From assembly GCA_002494885.1 (NCBI GenBank), contig DACV01000002.1, positions 310,001 to 374,000 of the forward strand: DNA of 64,000 bases, read 5' to 3'. Positions 23,599-32,595 of this stretch are shown piece by piece; the stretch's first letter is position 1, and each line of letters begins with the position of its first letter. The position numbers and the translations under genes were made by a program. The notes under the pieces were generated by a model, which worked only from the letters and a program-made list of their open reading frames with translations, did no database searches and was not told where the DNA came from. This DNA is from Methanobacterium sp. UBA44. Its GTDB lineage: Archaea > Methanobacteriota > Methanobacteria > Methanobacteriales > Methanobacteriaceae.

Positions 23599-24125
23599 TT
23601 ACTCATGGCCATCCTGGCAGCATTCTGCTTTGCTTCTTTTTTACTTCCGCCAACCCCAGTTCCATACTCTTTACCGTTAATTAACACAGTCATGGTGAAC
23701 GTTTTGTTATGTGGCTGTCCCTCTTCTTTTATAAGTTATAAAATATATCTTGACAGCTTTGGTCGCATAATTGGTTTAATTCAGATTTGTAATCGTAAAG
23801 ATATCATGATTCTTTATGTGAGGTATAACTGTTTGGGTAAAGAATTCTTTTACAGTTTCAGGGCCTGAATCCAGATATAGAACTCCGATAAATTTTGCAC
23901 ACATAATGGGGGCACATAGGGGTTAACTTGCCTTCATTTAAATCAGGATTCTCATTGTACAGGAATTCTGATACAACAAGGCCCAGAACTGCATCACCTA
24001 AAAATTCTAATCTCTCATAATATTCATCCAGACCATGTTCATTGGAGTAGGACTCATGAAAAAATGCCAGCTCATAGAGATGAGGGTTAGAAGGTTCAAT
24101 TGAAAGTTTTTTTCAGTATTTCCAT
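23599..24125 (-). pseudogene. rnc: decayed ribonuclease III gene
   Basis: In frame pieces on the minus strand match bacterial-type RNase III: YELAFFHESYSNEHG, then the signature ERLEFLGDAVLGLVVSEFL (about 24035-24000), then YLDSGPETVKEFF and, at the end, the double-stranded-RNA binding piece GVGGSKKEAKQNAARMA read across frames. The first frame breaks at a run of seven A bases after only six codons (six would keep it open), the segment between GKLT and YLDSG is shortened, and several stops follow. RNase III is uncommon in archaea, so this gene was probably acquired and is now being lost. Confidence 0.8.
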
Positions 24126-24231
24126 ATTATCTAATTGTATTTAAGATATATAAGTCCATTATCATAACAGCAGATGTTTAAAAGGTGAATATGTTCTTTT
24201 GTAACTTATTAAAAAATAATATTTCCATTTT

Positions 24232-24660
24232 TTAAGTTATTATCGCATTTAAAATCTTTTTTATTCCACGTCTTGTGCCCATTACCCCTCCCAGTAATGT
24301 GCATGATGTAAGACTTAAGATAAAGGCAAATAACGGAGTTCCATATATCCAGTATCCTAAATAATGTGCTCTGGTAAATACAAAAACCAGATAAGATACG
24401 AGAATTATTCCTCCAACCCAGTCTGTCCAATTACGTTGTGGGTTTCTTCATCCCAGCTCAAGCGATAAATACGGCTGATTATTCTACCTATAATAAATCC
24501 AATAAATATCCCTATTATCGCCATTGGAATAGTGAATGAACTTATTATCACTTCAAACGCTATTACAAATAGTATGATAACCCTTATAATTATATAGATT
24601 CTCAGCCGTTTAATAAGCTTGAATCAATATACTCATTGATTCGTTTATTTTTTCATTCAT
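24232..24660 (-). pseudogene. decayed small membrane protein gene
   Basis: From ATG 24660 the reading frame starts MNEKINESMS and shifts near 24620 and again near 24430. Joined pieces give a protein of about 140 residues with three to four hydrophobic segments (IIIRVIILFVIAFEVIISS, MAIIGIFIGFIIGRII, WVGGIILVSYLVFVFTRA, PLFAFILSLTSC). The family is not recognised. Because two frameshifts are needed, it is likely a pseudogene; sequencing error is less likely given a second decayed gene next to it. Confidence 0.6.
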
Positions 24661-24682
24661 AGCTCTCAAAAATCGTATATTT

Positions 24683-25672
24683 CTAACCAAACCATTGTTC
24701 AAGACTCTTCTGTGCAGGATTCAATCTTTTAAGCTTATCAAGGGCTCCAATAACCCGATCAACCGAAAAATCATGCTTATTACATAAAAAGTCTATAACT
24801 CCATCTCTATCAGGCTTATTCCATTTTATTTCATAATCTTCAATGTAATCATGGTCTAAAAATATGTCCCTCACTTCTTGCGGATCAACGTCCATTTCCA
24901 TCTTCAGGTGTTTTAAGACGCTGTAAACATCACCGTGTCTTTTAACCAGATTTCTGCCTTTTTTTGCCCCAATTCCTTTTATTCCCTGGTTAAAATCGGT
25001 CCCAACCAGAATTGCAACGTCGATAAGTTGCTCTCGTGTTAATCCATTTTCTTCTAAAACCTCATTCAGGTGAATTACCTCTAATCTTGATCTTGGACCG
25101 CTTATGGCCACATTCTTGAGCATTCTGGGGGAGCCGAATAAAAGGCAGTCGTAATCCTGGGAAGCAACAATCCAGGCGTCTCCCCTATGAACCATGTAAG
25201 ATGCTTGAGCTTCTCCTTCAGATTTTGCCTGAATATAGGGGATTCCCATTAACTGAAGCAACTTTTTAGACCCTTCAACAATCCCGGCTGACATTCTGGA
25301 TGAGCGAACGGCAAATTTACGTGCATCTTCAATCCTTCCTTCATCCATGGCTTCTTTCCATTTTATTTCTGCTTCTTCTCTTATCTGCCGCCTGTCATCT
25401 TGGGTATTCTTTTTTAGAATGTGAGGTTTACCATCAAAGATATAAATGGGCTTTATTCCCTTATCAACAAGAGATGAGGTTCTGTAAAGGATTCCACTGA
25501 AGTGTGAAGTGATATTTCCCTCATGATCCATTAAAGGCGTGCCGTCCATTTGCCGGATACTTGATAAAAACTGGTAAATGGTGTTTGCCGCATCTAATGC
25601 CACAGTTTTGCCTTTTAATTCATTTAGTTTTATTTCATGAGAAGATGCAATATCTCTAAACTTCAATCCCAT
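24683..25672 (-). CDS. fen: flap endonuclease FEN-1
   Basis: Structure-specific 5' flap nuclease for Okazaki fragment maturation and repair. The N-domain starts MGLKFRDIASSHEI and holds metal ligands in ALDAANT and IFDGKPH; the internal domain holds EGEAQASYM and SQDYDCLLFG; a helix-hairpin-helix (VGTDFNQGIKGIGAKKG) follows. The C-terminal QKSLEQWF is a PCNA-interacting box. Length 329 is normal for archaea. AAGGTGAT precedes the ATG. It is 16 bases downstream of the DUF98 gene and likely co-transcribed. Confidence 0.97.
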   Translation of the reverse strand: MGLKFRDIASSHEIKLNELKGKTVALDAANTIYQFLSSIRQMDGTPLMDHEGNITSHFSGILYRTSSLVDKGIKPIYIFDGKPHILKKNTQDDRRQIREEAEIKWKEAMDEGRIEDARKFAVRSSRMSAGIVEGSKKLLQLMGIPYIQAKSEGEAQASYMVHRGDAWIVASQDYDCLLFGSPRMLKNVAISGPRSRLEVIHLNEVLEENGLTREQLIDVAILVGTDFNQGIKGIGAKKGRNLVKRHGDVYSVLKHLKMEMDVDPQEVRDIFLDHDYIEDYEIKWNKPDRDGVIDFLCNKHDFSVDRVIGALDKLKRLNPAQKSLEQWFG

Positions 25673-25688
25673 CTAAATCACCTTATGA

Positions 25689-26264
25689 TTATTCTTTAAA
25701 TAAATCGTATGGAAATGTTTCTTTTATCCATATCAGGACTTCATCACGATAGATGATGTTATAGGTCCTTGTAAGCATTAATGAATCTGTTTTGAATATT
25801 TTCTTAAGTTCTTCATTGGGCTCTTCAGCTCCAATATGGGTCACTTCCCTTCTTGACTCAATGTTGTACTTCTTTAAAATTCGCCCAATTGGAATATCTG
25901 CCTTTAGAAGATCTTCTTTGAAGTTATTGTCAAGTTTATCAATTGGAGTTAACGATATGGCATGTATAAGGGGCTCTTCTGGCTTATGACTCATAATTAC
26001 TCCTCTGTAATTAATGGTATCCCCTTTAGCAATACCTAATTCTTTTGCAGACTCTTCATCTGACTCTCGAAACTCCTGAATAAGTGTATTGACATCAATA
26101 TGCCCTTTTAATACATCGAGTATTGTTGTAACCGAGCCGTCGGTTGCGAGGAGTATCTTTTGAGCGCTTGATAGATGTCCTATGTCTTTCTCCAGTTCAT
26201 TTACTTTTTCCATTACGTTGATTATTTTTCTGGTCATTGTGATACTTTGATATTCTTTTACCAT
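25689..26264 (-). CDS. chorismate pyruvate-lyase-like protein (DUF98)
   Basis: The 191-residue protein belongs to DUF98, a fold shared with UbiC chorismate lyase and UTRA domains. Recognisable blocks are SAQKILLATDGSVTTILD (about residues 36-53), LIHAISLTPIDKLD and the final RTYNIIYRDEVLIWIKETFP. In archaea the true substrate is not established. The start is uncertain: ATG 26264 or an internal ATG ten codons later; neither has a clear ribosome binding site. It is the first gene of a unit with fen. Confidence 0.75.
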   Translation of the reverse strand: MVKEYQSITMTRKIINVMEKVNELEKDIGHLSSAQKILLATDGSVTTILDVLKGHIDVNTLIQEFRESDEESAKELGIAKGDTINYRGVIMSHKPEEPLIHAISLTPIDKLDNNFKEDLLKADIPIGRILKKYNIESRREVTHIGAEEPNEELKKIFKTDSLMLTRTYNIIYRDEVLIWIKETFPYDLFKE

Positions 26265-26280
26265 TACTTCTGAGCTAACC

Positions 26281-26375
26281 AGGACTTTTGATCAAACTTT
26301 TTTAAACCCTCGAAAACTGTCAAAATCTTTGATTTTTGTAAGCTTCAAATTTTTGAGCGGTTGACGGTGATGATT
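26281..26375. repeat. AT-rich hairpin repeat between genes
   Basis: Contains CAAAATC-TTT-GATTTTTG (26321-26338) and TCAAA-TT-TTTGA (26345-26356) hairpins in the gap between the homoaconitase stop and the DUF98 start. The loop and arm style matches the repeats at 22.0, 41.3 and 48.1 kb. The DUF98 promoter must lie in or around it. Confidence 0.5.
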
Positions 26376-26399
26376 TGCCTCATGGTTATTTAGGAATCA

Positions 26400-27644
26400 T
26401 TACTCTTGCGGATTCCTGATTTCTCCAAAAATCGCTGAATAAGCAGCCACTGCTGGATTTGCAAGGTATAAAAATGATTCAGGATCTCCCATTCTACCAA
26501 CGAAGTTCCTGTTTGTTGTGGAAATACACACTTCATCCTTTCCTAAAACTCCCATGTGTGCTCCAAGGCACGGTCCACATCCAGGATTACACACTATGCC
26601 TCCAGCATCAATAAATGTGTCAATCAGACCTTCTTTCATTGATTCTTTGTAAATGTTGGCTGATGCAGGTACTATAATTAATCTCACGTCTTCATGCACC
26701 TTTTTACCTTTCAGTACTTTTGCTGCAATCCTTAAATCTTCAAGTCTTCCATTTGTGCATGATCCGACAAATGCCTGGTTAATAGATGTTCCCTCAACTT
26801 TAGAGATGTCAGATACATTATCAACATCACAGGGGCAGGATATTTGAGGTTCCATGTCTGTAACATCAATAGAATACTCTTTTTCATAATCAGTATCTTT
26901 ATCTGACCTCATAACTTCAAAGTCATTGACCCCTATATTTTTAAGGTATTCAAGTGTATTTCTATTGGGTTCCATTATTCCATTTTTGGCTCCAAGCTCA
27001 ATAGCCATGTTACAGATGGTCATCCGCCCCGAAACATCCATAGAATCAATTGTTTCACCGTGGAACTCCAGTGATTTGTAAGTTGCGCCAGATGATCCAA
27101 TTTTTCCGGCTGCATTAAGTATAACGTCTTTTGCTGTTACATATTCTCCTAGATTACCATTAACATTTATTTTAAGGGTTTCAGGCACCATGAACCATGT
27201 TTTACCGGTTGCATATACCATTGCAATGTCTGTTGCACCCATACCAGTTGCAAATGCCCCAAAAGCTCCGTAAGTACAGGTATGTGAATCTGCACCTACA
27301 ACAACACTCCCTGGTTTAATGTAACCTCTTTCTGGAAGTACCTGGTGACATATCCCTTCTCCATGGCTGTATATATTTTTAATGCCCTGTTTCCTGGCGA
27401 ATTCTCTTGTAACTTTCTGAAATTCTGCTGAACCTATGTTATTTGCTGGGATGTTATGATCAAAAACAATAACGATTTTTTCAGGATCCCAGACCTTCTC
27501 TGCAATTTTATTAAATGTATTAATAGTTGGAGGGGATGTTCCATCGTGGCTCATTGCTAAATCAATATTTGCTTCAATGATTTCCCCAGGATGCACTTCT
27601 TCTTTCCCTGAAGCTCTTGCAAGGATTTTATGGGTGATATTCAT
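26400..27644 (-). CDS. homoaconitase/isopropylmalate isomerase large subunit
   Basis: Iron-sulfur hydro-lyase of the aconitase family, 414 residues. The [4Fe-4S] ligands are Cys296 (GSCTNGR) and Cys356/Cys359 (NPGCGPC); GADSHTCTYGA near 117-127 is the other family signature. It sits 32 bases after homocitrate synthase-like gene, so the pair probably works in 2-oxosuberate synthesis for coenzyme B (AksD role), as shown for Methanocaldococcus jannaschii HacA. LeuC in leucine synthesis is the alternative, since the two are close paralogues. The small subunit is not in the window. Confidence 0.88.
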   Translation of the reverse strand: MNITHKILARASGKEEVHPGEIIEANIDLAMSHDGTSPPTINTFNKIAEKVWDPEKIVIVFDHNIPANNIGSAEFQKVTREFARKQGIKNIYSHGEGICHQVLPERGYIKPGSVVVGADSHTCTYGAFGAFATGMGATDIAMVYATGKTWFMVPETLKINVNGNLGEYVTAKDVILNAAGKIGSSGATYKSLEFHGETIDSMDVSGRMTICNMAIELGAKNGIMEPNRNTLEYLKNIGVNDFEVMRSDKDTDYEKEYSIDVTDMEPQISCPCDVDNVSDISKVEGTSINQAFVGSCTNGRLEDLRIAAKVLKGKKVHEDVRLIIVPASANIYKESMKEGLIDTFIDAGGIVCNPGCGPCLGAHMGVLGKDEVCISTTNRNFVGRMGDPESFLYLANPAVAAYSAIFGEIRNPQE

Positions 27645-27676
27645 GTGATCAAAACCATTAAATACTTAAAAATAGA

Positions 27677-28852
27677 TTATAGATCGGCAAGACCCCTTAC
27701 AGACCTAACGATGTTGTTAAAAAGCTCGTCGTTTATATATTTACCTTTTTCTCTGCTCTTTTTAACCTTTTCAACGATCTGGCAAAGTTCATTTTTTGTA
27801 ACTTCAATTCCGCATTCATCGAGTTTTGCTTTAACAGCTCTGCATCCAGAATGTTTTCCAAGAACTATTCGCCTGTGATGACCAATTAATTCAGGTAAAA
27901 AGGGTTCATAGGTAAGTGGTTCTTCGATAACGGCATCTACATGAATTCCTGATTCGTGTCTGAATACATTTTTACCCACAATGGGCTTGTTTTCAGGCAC
28001 TGAAACGTTGGTAAGTCTTTCCACCAGTTTTGATAGTTTATAGAAGTTTTCAAGTTTAAACCCTAAATCTAAGCCGTAAATCAGGGTTAAAGCCATTACA
28101 AGCTCTTCAAGGGATGCGTTACCAGCACGCTCTCCTATTCCATTAACTGTAGTTGATACAGCAGTTGCTCCTGCAGCAAGACCTGCAATTGAATTGGCAA
28201 TGGCCATTCCAAAGTCGTTGTGGCAGTGCATGGCAATTCCTGTATTGATATCCTTTCTTAATTCTCTTACAAGGTAATCCACACCTTGAGGACTTATTGC
28301 ACCAACAGTATCAGCAATGTGTACTCTATCCACTCCGTATTCTTCTGCCCTTTTGTAAATCTTCTTTAAAAAGCTCAGATCAGTTCTGGTTGCGTCTTCT
28401 GCTGAAAAAGCCACAAAAATGCCATGATCTTTTGCATGTTCTATTGATTTCATGCATATGTTAAGCGCCTGTTCATGGGTCATTTTCAATTTGTGTTTCA
28501 GGTGAAGATCAGAAGTGGCCATGAAGGTTATTATGCCGTCCACGCCGCAATCTATTGCAGTATCGATATCCTCTTTTTTGGTTCTTGCTAAAACAATGAT
28601 ATCTGCATCTAAATCTTCATCCACAATTGCCTTAACAGATTTTTTCTCTTCATGGGAAACTATGGGAAATCCAGCTTCTATTTGATGTATTCCAAGTTCA
28701 TCAAGTTTTCTTGCAATCTGCAACTTTTCAGGCGTCCTTAAACATACCCCTGGTGTTTGTTCCCCGTCTCTCATGGTTGTATCATATATAGTGATATTTT
28801 CTGGAAATTTAACATTTGCATCGTTATTAAAAGGACTGACAAAATACTTCAA
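27677..28852 (-). CDS. aksA: homocitrate synthase (AksA family)
   Basis: Condenses acetyl-CoA with 2-oxoglutarate and its homologues in coenzyme B biosynthesis. The DRE-TIM signature is TTMRDGEQTPGV (about residues 24-35); HCHNDFG (about 208-214) is the second metal motif; FRHESGIHVDA and LGKHSG follow. Length 391 fits AksA, without the long leucine-feedback domain of LeuA. The start is TTG 28852 with GGTGG 8 bases upstream. Followed by the homoaconitase gene in the same direction. Confidence 0.88.
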   Translation of the reverse strand: MKYFVSPFNNDANVKFPENITIYDTTMRDGEQTPGVCLRTPEKLQIARKLDELGIHQIEAGFPIVSHEEKKSVKAIVDEDLDADIIVLARTKKEDIDTAIDCGVDGIITFMATSDLHLKHKLKMTHEQALNICMKSIEHAKDHGIFVAFSAEDATRTDLSFLKKIYKRAEEYGVDRVHIADTVGAISPQGVDYLVRELRKDINTGIAMHCHNDFGMAIANSIAGLAAGATAVSTTVNGIGERAGNASLEELVMALTLIYGLDLGFKLENFYKLSKLVERLTNVSVPENKPIVGKNVFRHESGIHVDAVIEEPLTYEPFLPELIGHHRRIVLGKHSGCRAVKAKLDECGIEVTKNELCQIVEKVKKSREKGKYINDELFNNIVRSVRGLADL

Positions 28853-29140
28853 ATCGTTCCCACCTTTATATTAAAATAATCACTCAATTTTAATTAATGT
28901 TTAACTTAAGCCAAATAATTTTATTTTTTTTGCTTGATTAACTTTTGTTTTTTAGTTATATAAAAATATATTTTTATCATCTTATGCTTATTTAATTAAT
29001 TTTTAACCTATTTGTGTCTAAATATTAATAGGCATTCCAATTTATCCTTTAATACTTATGATTATTGATTTAAATCGAATTATCGTTCTTTTAGTAATTT
29101 TTCCTTAATTAAAAAATAAGATTCAGAAGATTAATTATCC

Positions 29141-29683
29141 TCAGTAGATTCCAAGAAGTTCAAGATAGGATCTTCTTTCAAATCCATCTTCTATTCCAAT
29201 TTTTTCATAGATATCAAAGATCTTCTGGAGTGCTTCGTTAAAATCTTCCCCTTCAGCGGCTTCTTTTTCTATTTCAACAAATTTTCCAACATTATAAACC
29301 GTATCCAGTGTAATTGTAAATTCCCGGTACAGATAGGTAGTTCTATCTTTTTTGATGGTTTCTACTGGTCGGAATCCCAGATTTTCAAGTATTAAGCATG
29401 TATTTTTGGATTCTTCAACTTCAACTTCTATCTCTTTACGTGTTTTACTTACAGAATCAAGTTTTGGACCCTTATAAGTAAGAATTATACTGGTTTTTCT
29501 TCCAACTGTTGTGGTTCTTATTCTTAATGCTTCATCAGTTTTTTCAAAATCTCTTAATTGAATATTATTGAAATAAATATCTTCTTGATGCTCTATTTTT
29601 GCCTTTCGAGCACCTATTTGGTCTAATTTCTTTTTAACATCTTCAAAATTTTCTACGCCTGCTTTAACTTCTACTTCTATCAC
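29141..29683 (-). CDS. cyaB: CYTH domain protein (class IV adenylate cyclase-like, CyaB)
   Basis: The CYTH triphosphate tunnel fold begins with the ExExK motif in IEVEVKAG and continues with RIRTTTVGRKTSIILTYKGPK and TRKEIEVEVEE. At 180 residues it matches archaeal CyaB proteins. Members hydrolyse or cyclise triphosphates; the substrate in methanogens is not known, and a thiamine triphosphatase or polyphosphatase role is equally possible. The start is GTG 29683 close after CYTH-unrelated upstream gene 29734-30120, likely one unit. Confidence 0.85.
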   Translation of the reverse strand: MIEVEVKAGVENFEDVKKKLDQIGARKAKIEHQEDIYFNNIQLRDFEKTDEALRIRTTTVGRKTSIILTYKGPKLDSVSKTRKEIEVEVEESKNTCLILENLGFRPVETIKKDRTTYLYREFTITLDTVYNVGKFVEIEKEAAEGEDFNEALQKIFDIYEKIGIEDGFERRSYLELLGIY

Positions 29684-29733
29684 CAGTTACACCGCCGATA
29701 ATTAATGGAATTTAAAATAAACAGTAATTATTT

Positions 29734-30120
29734 TTAATTGTCAATTATTTCATTTAAATAATCAGTAGCCTCTTTTATCTGATACAGGTAATGATCAATA
29801 GTGCTTTCAATGGTTTCATATGGGGCTATTTGCAAATCTCTTTCTTCTGAAAGAGCCTTTTTTTCCATGATTTTAATTTTTAATGGTTTTTCCCTGGATT
29901 TCTTTGAGGAATCATCGATTTTTTTGATTTTTTCAATAAATTTCTTTCGAATGACCCTGATATCCATGCGTACGTTAGCTTTAATCCTTATTAATAACTT
30001 TTCAACGTCCTGGAGTGCATCTAAAAGATTAGAGGCTTCTTCAGAGTTTTCGGCTGCCACTATCATACCCTCTATGCCCAATTCGTTAATTTGTTTTTCA
30101 TAAACTTTAGGACTTATCAT
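29734..30120 (-). CDS. hypothetical coiled protein, 128 aa
   Basis: Not recognised beyond a conserved-looking methanogen hypothetical. It is almost all helical and lysine/glutamate-rich, with no cysteines and no membrane segment. AAAGGT lies 7 bases before the ATG. It is upstream of cyaB by 50 bases and shares its direction. The promoter must lie in 30121-30426 back to back with that of TBP. Confidence 0.6.
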   Translation of the reverse strand: MISPKVYEKQINELGIEGMIVAAENSEEASNLLDALQDVEKLLIRIKANVRMDIRVIRKKFIEKIKKIDDSSKKSREKPLKIKIMEKKALSEERDLQIAPYETIESTIDHYLYQIKEATDYLNEIIDN

Positions 30121-30426
30121 GGTGCTACCTTTATATTATATTTAAGTAGATTTAAGAAACATATATAAATAAATTTTATCTATTATAAATAATATTGATA
30201 TATAAATTTAAACTGTATGAATTAACCTGCATTATTCTGGTAGCTTAAAGTACTTAGAAGAATGTGAGAAAAGTCAATGTTCTTACGATGATGTCGTTTA
30301 TGAAAATATACTATATTTTTGAATATTAGGATTTACAAACAAATATACCGTTTAATCAAAAATAGTGCAGGAAAATCATCTTTTAAAAAATACTACTTAT
30401 AAAAATGAAATATTGGAGGAATATAT
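30121..30426. promoter_or_regulatory. divergent promoter region (hypothetical gene and TBP)
   Basis: The 306 bases hold several TATA-like runs (ATATATAAATAAA near 30161-30173 and ATATATAAATTTAAA near 30195-30210) and, at 30415-30420, the GGAGGA ribosome binding site for the TTG start of TBP. TBP is known to control its own gene in some archaea, but no specific operator is seen. Confidence 0.4.
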
Positions 30427-30972
30427 TTGTCAAACGTAGAAATCAAAGTTGAAAATATTGTGGCTTCCGCAGCTTTTGGAAAGTCAATAGAGCTTCCTAG
30501 GGTAGCACCAGCGCTTGAAGGCGTTGAATTTAATTCAGAAAGCTTTCCTGGACTTATATACAAACTTAAAGAGCCTAAGACCGCCGCTCTTATATTTGGT
30601 TCTGGAAAATTGGTGTGTACTGGAGCTAAATCCATAGAAGACTCAATAAAAGCAATACATATTACTGTAGATAAAATGAGGACCCTTGATCCAGAAATAC
30701 CTAATGAATTTGAAATTAAAGTACAGAACATAGTGGCTTCAGCTAACCTTGGAAAGACATTAAACCTGGAAGCTGTTGCTTTGGATTTAGAAAACACAGA
30801 ATATGAACCAGAACAATTCCCTGGTTTAGTTTACAGACTTGGAGATCCTAAAGTAGTTTTACTCCTGTTTGGTTCTGGAAAAGTAGTATGTACTGGCGCA
30901 AAAACAATTGATGATGCTCAACTTGGCGTTGAAAAGACCAAGGAAAGATTAGGAGAATTGGATTTAATATAA
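30427..30972 (+). CDS. tbp: TATA-box-binding protein
   Basis: General transcription factor that binds promoter TATA boxes with TFB and RNA polymerase. Two direct repeats of about 90 residues form the saddle: IKVENIVASAAFGKSIEL..FPGLIYKLKEPK..GSGKLVCTGAKS and IKVQNIVASANLGKTLNL..FPGLVYRLGDPK..GSGKVVCTGAKT, with one Val changed to suit each repeat. Length 181 is standard. The start is TTG 30427 with GGAGGA upstream. It is followed after 33 bases by the SerB-like gene. Confidence 0.97.
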   Translation: MSNVEIKVENIVASAAFGKSIELPRVAPALEGVEFNSESFPGLIYKLKEPKTAALIFGSGKLVCTGAKSIEDSIKAIHITVDKMRTLDPEIPNEFEIKVQNIVASANLGKTLNLEAVALDLENTEYEPEQFPGLVYRLGDPKVVLLLFGSGKVVCTGAKTIDDAQLGVEKTKERLGELDLI

Positions 30973-31005
30973 TCCTCCACAATTTGATTTAATATCGGTG
31001 ATCTT

Positions 31006-32490
31006 TTGATTAAACTCATAGCCTTTGATCTAGATAATGTTCTAATAGACGGTGAAGCCATAGACGAAATTGGCAAAATAATAGGAATTCAAAACGAAAT
31101 AGCAGAAATAACAGAAAAAGCAATGGAAGGAGAAATTGATTTTGAAACTGCCATTAAAGAAAGGGTATCCTTACTTAAAGGTACTTCAGTGGATAGTATT
31201 AAAGAAGTTGTCCAGAACATTCCATTAATGGAAGGTGCTGAAGAAACTATTGAAGAGCTTAAAAAAAGAGGATACAAAATTGCAACCATAAGCGGTAGTT
31301 TTGAAGTAATTGCAAATCGTTTAAAAGAAGAATTAAGCCTTGATTATGCGTTTTCTAATGTTCTTCATGAAGAAAACGGTGTTTTAACAGGAGAAGTCAG
31401 CGGACCACTTGTAGATGGATCTAAAGCTGATGTGTTAAGTGAAATAATTAAAATGGAAAATGTATCTGCTGATGAATGCGCTGCAGTTGGTGATGGCGCA
31501 AATGATATTTCTATGCTTGAAATGGTTGAACTGGGAATAGCTTTCAATGCTAAACCTATTGTAATGGAAATTGCAGATGTTGTAATTGAAAAAAGAGATT
31601 TAAAAGAGCTCTTATCCTTATTTGAAGAAGAAAAAATCGATGAATTTTCTAAATCCATTGAAGCTGAAGATAGTTTTGATAAACTTCTTGATAAAAAAAG
31701 AAACTGTGAAACTAAGCTTAAAGAACTAACTAAAATACGGGATGACCTTAATAACGAGGCAAATACTCAAAGAGAGTTAAGAAATAAGTTAAATGCAAGT
31801 ATTAAGGAAAATCTCAAATCTGCAATTGAATACAGAGATAAACGTGATGAAACAAACAAGGAAGTCAAGAAATACAAGAAACTAAGGGATAAAACCAATG
31901 ATGAACTTAAAAAACTTGAATGGGCTTCTGGCAAAAAAGACATGATCAACATTGAAAATGAAATAAAAAGACTGGACAAAACCATAGAAACAAGAGTTCT
32001 TAATATCAGGAAGGAAAATGAGCTTGTAAATAAAGTGACAGATTTGAGGAAAAAACTTCAGGATATGAAGGAAGATGAGAAAATCCAGAAAGAGGCTCTT
32101 GAACTCAAAGAACAGTCTGAATCATATCATGTTAAAGTAGTTGAATTTTCTGATGAAGCGCAGGTAACCCATGAAAAGATGCTTGCATATTTCAAGGAAA
32201 TCGATGAAATTAGAACTTCAGCTGATGAAGCACACAATAAGTTCATTGAAGCTAAAAATAAGGCATCAAGCAAGCATGAAGAAGTAAAACAAGTTTTAGG
32301 TTACATTCGCAAGATCAATAAAAAACTGGATAAAATCAAGTCCAGAAAACGAAGCCGTGAAAGCGAAGTAACAATGAGGAAGAACAAAGAAGAAAAAGAA
32401 CTTGCAGAAGATATATATCAGAAGTTCAAAGACGGTAAAAAGCTTAATACAGATGAGCTAATGCTTCTTCAAAAACATAATGTAATTTAA
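31006..32490 (+). CDS. SerB-like HAD phosphatase fused to a long coiled coil
   Basis: Residues 1-210 are a HAD phosphatase of the phosphoserine phosphatase type: AFDLDNVLIDG (the usual DxDxT/V nucleophile motif), ATISGSFEVIANR, and GDGANDISMLE. From about residue 215 to the end lies a 280-residue charged coiled coil rich in K, E and R (KKRNCETKLKELTKI, EEVKQVLGYIRKINKKLDK). SerB alone is about 210 residues, so this is a fusion; the architecture recurs in Methanobacteriales as far as I remember. The phosphatase may act on phosphoserine, but the coiled coil suggests a structural or regulatory role. TTG start. Confidence 0.75.
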   Translation: MIKLIAFDLDNVLIDGEAIDEIGKIIGIQNEIAEITEKAMEGEIDFETAIKERVSLLKGTSVDSIKEVVQNIPLMEGAEETIEELKKRGYKIATISGSFEVIANRLKEELSLDYAFSNVLHEENGVLTGEVSGPLVDGSKADVLSEIIKMENVSADECAAVGDGANDISMLEMVELGIAFNAKPIVMEIADVVIEKRDLKELLSLFEEEKIDEFSKSIEAEDSFDKLLDKKRNCETKLKELTKIRDDLNNEANTQRELRNKLNASIKENLKSAIEYRDKRDETNKEVKKYKKLRDKTNDELKKLEWASGKKDMINIENEIKRLDKTIETRVLNIRKENELVNKVTDLRKKLQDMKEDEKIQKEALELKEQSESYHVKVVEFSDEAQVTHEKMLAYFKEIDEIRTSADEAHNKFIEAKNKASSKHEEVKQVLGYIRKINKKLDKIKSRKRSRESEVTMRKNKEEKELAEDIYQKFKDGKKLNTDELMLLQKHNVI

Positions 32491-32595
32491 TTGCATTATA
32501 TTTTTATTTTAAATTTTTCCAATGTTAATATTGAATAGTATAATACTTTTTTGGATTTAATTCCAATGGTCTTAAATGAAGTAAAAAAACTATTT

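Noticed and set aside
23605..23868. Plus-strand ORF of 87 codons
   Set aside because: It lies opposite the RNase III remnant and its translation has no protein-like pattern; the minus-strand RNase III motifs explain the region.
24209..24430. Minus-strand ORF of 73 codons
   Set aside because: It is in a shadow frame of the decayed membrane protein, whose neighbouring frame reads far more like a membrane protein.
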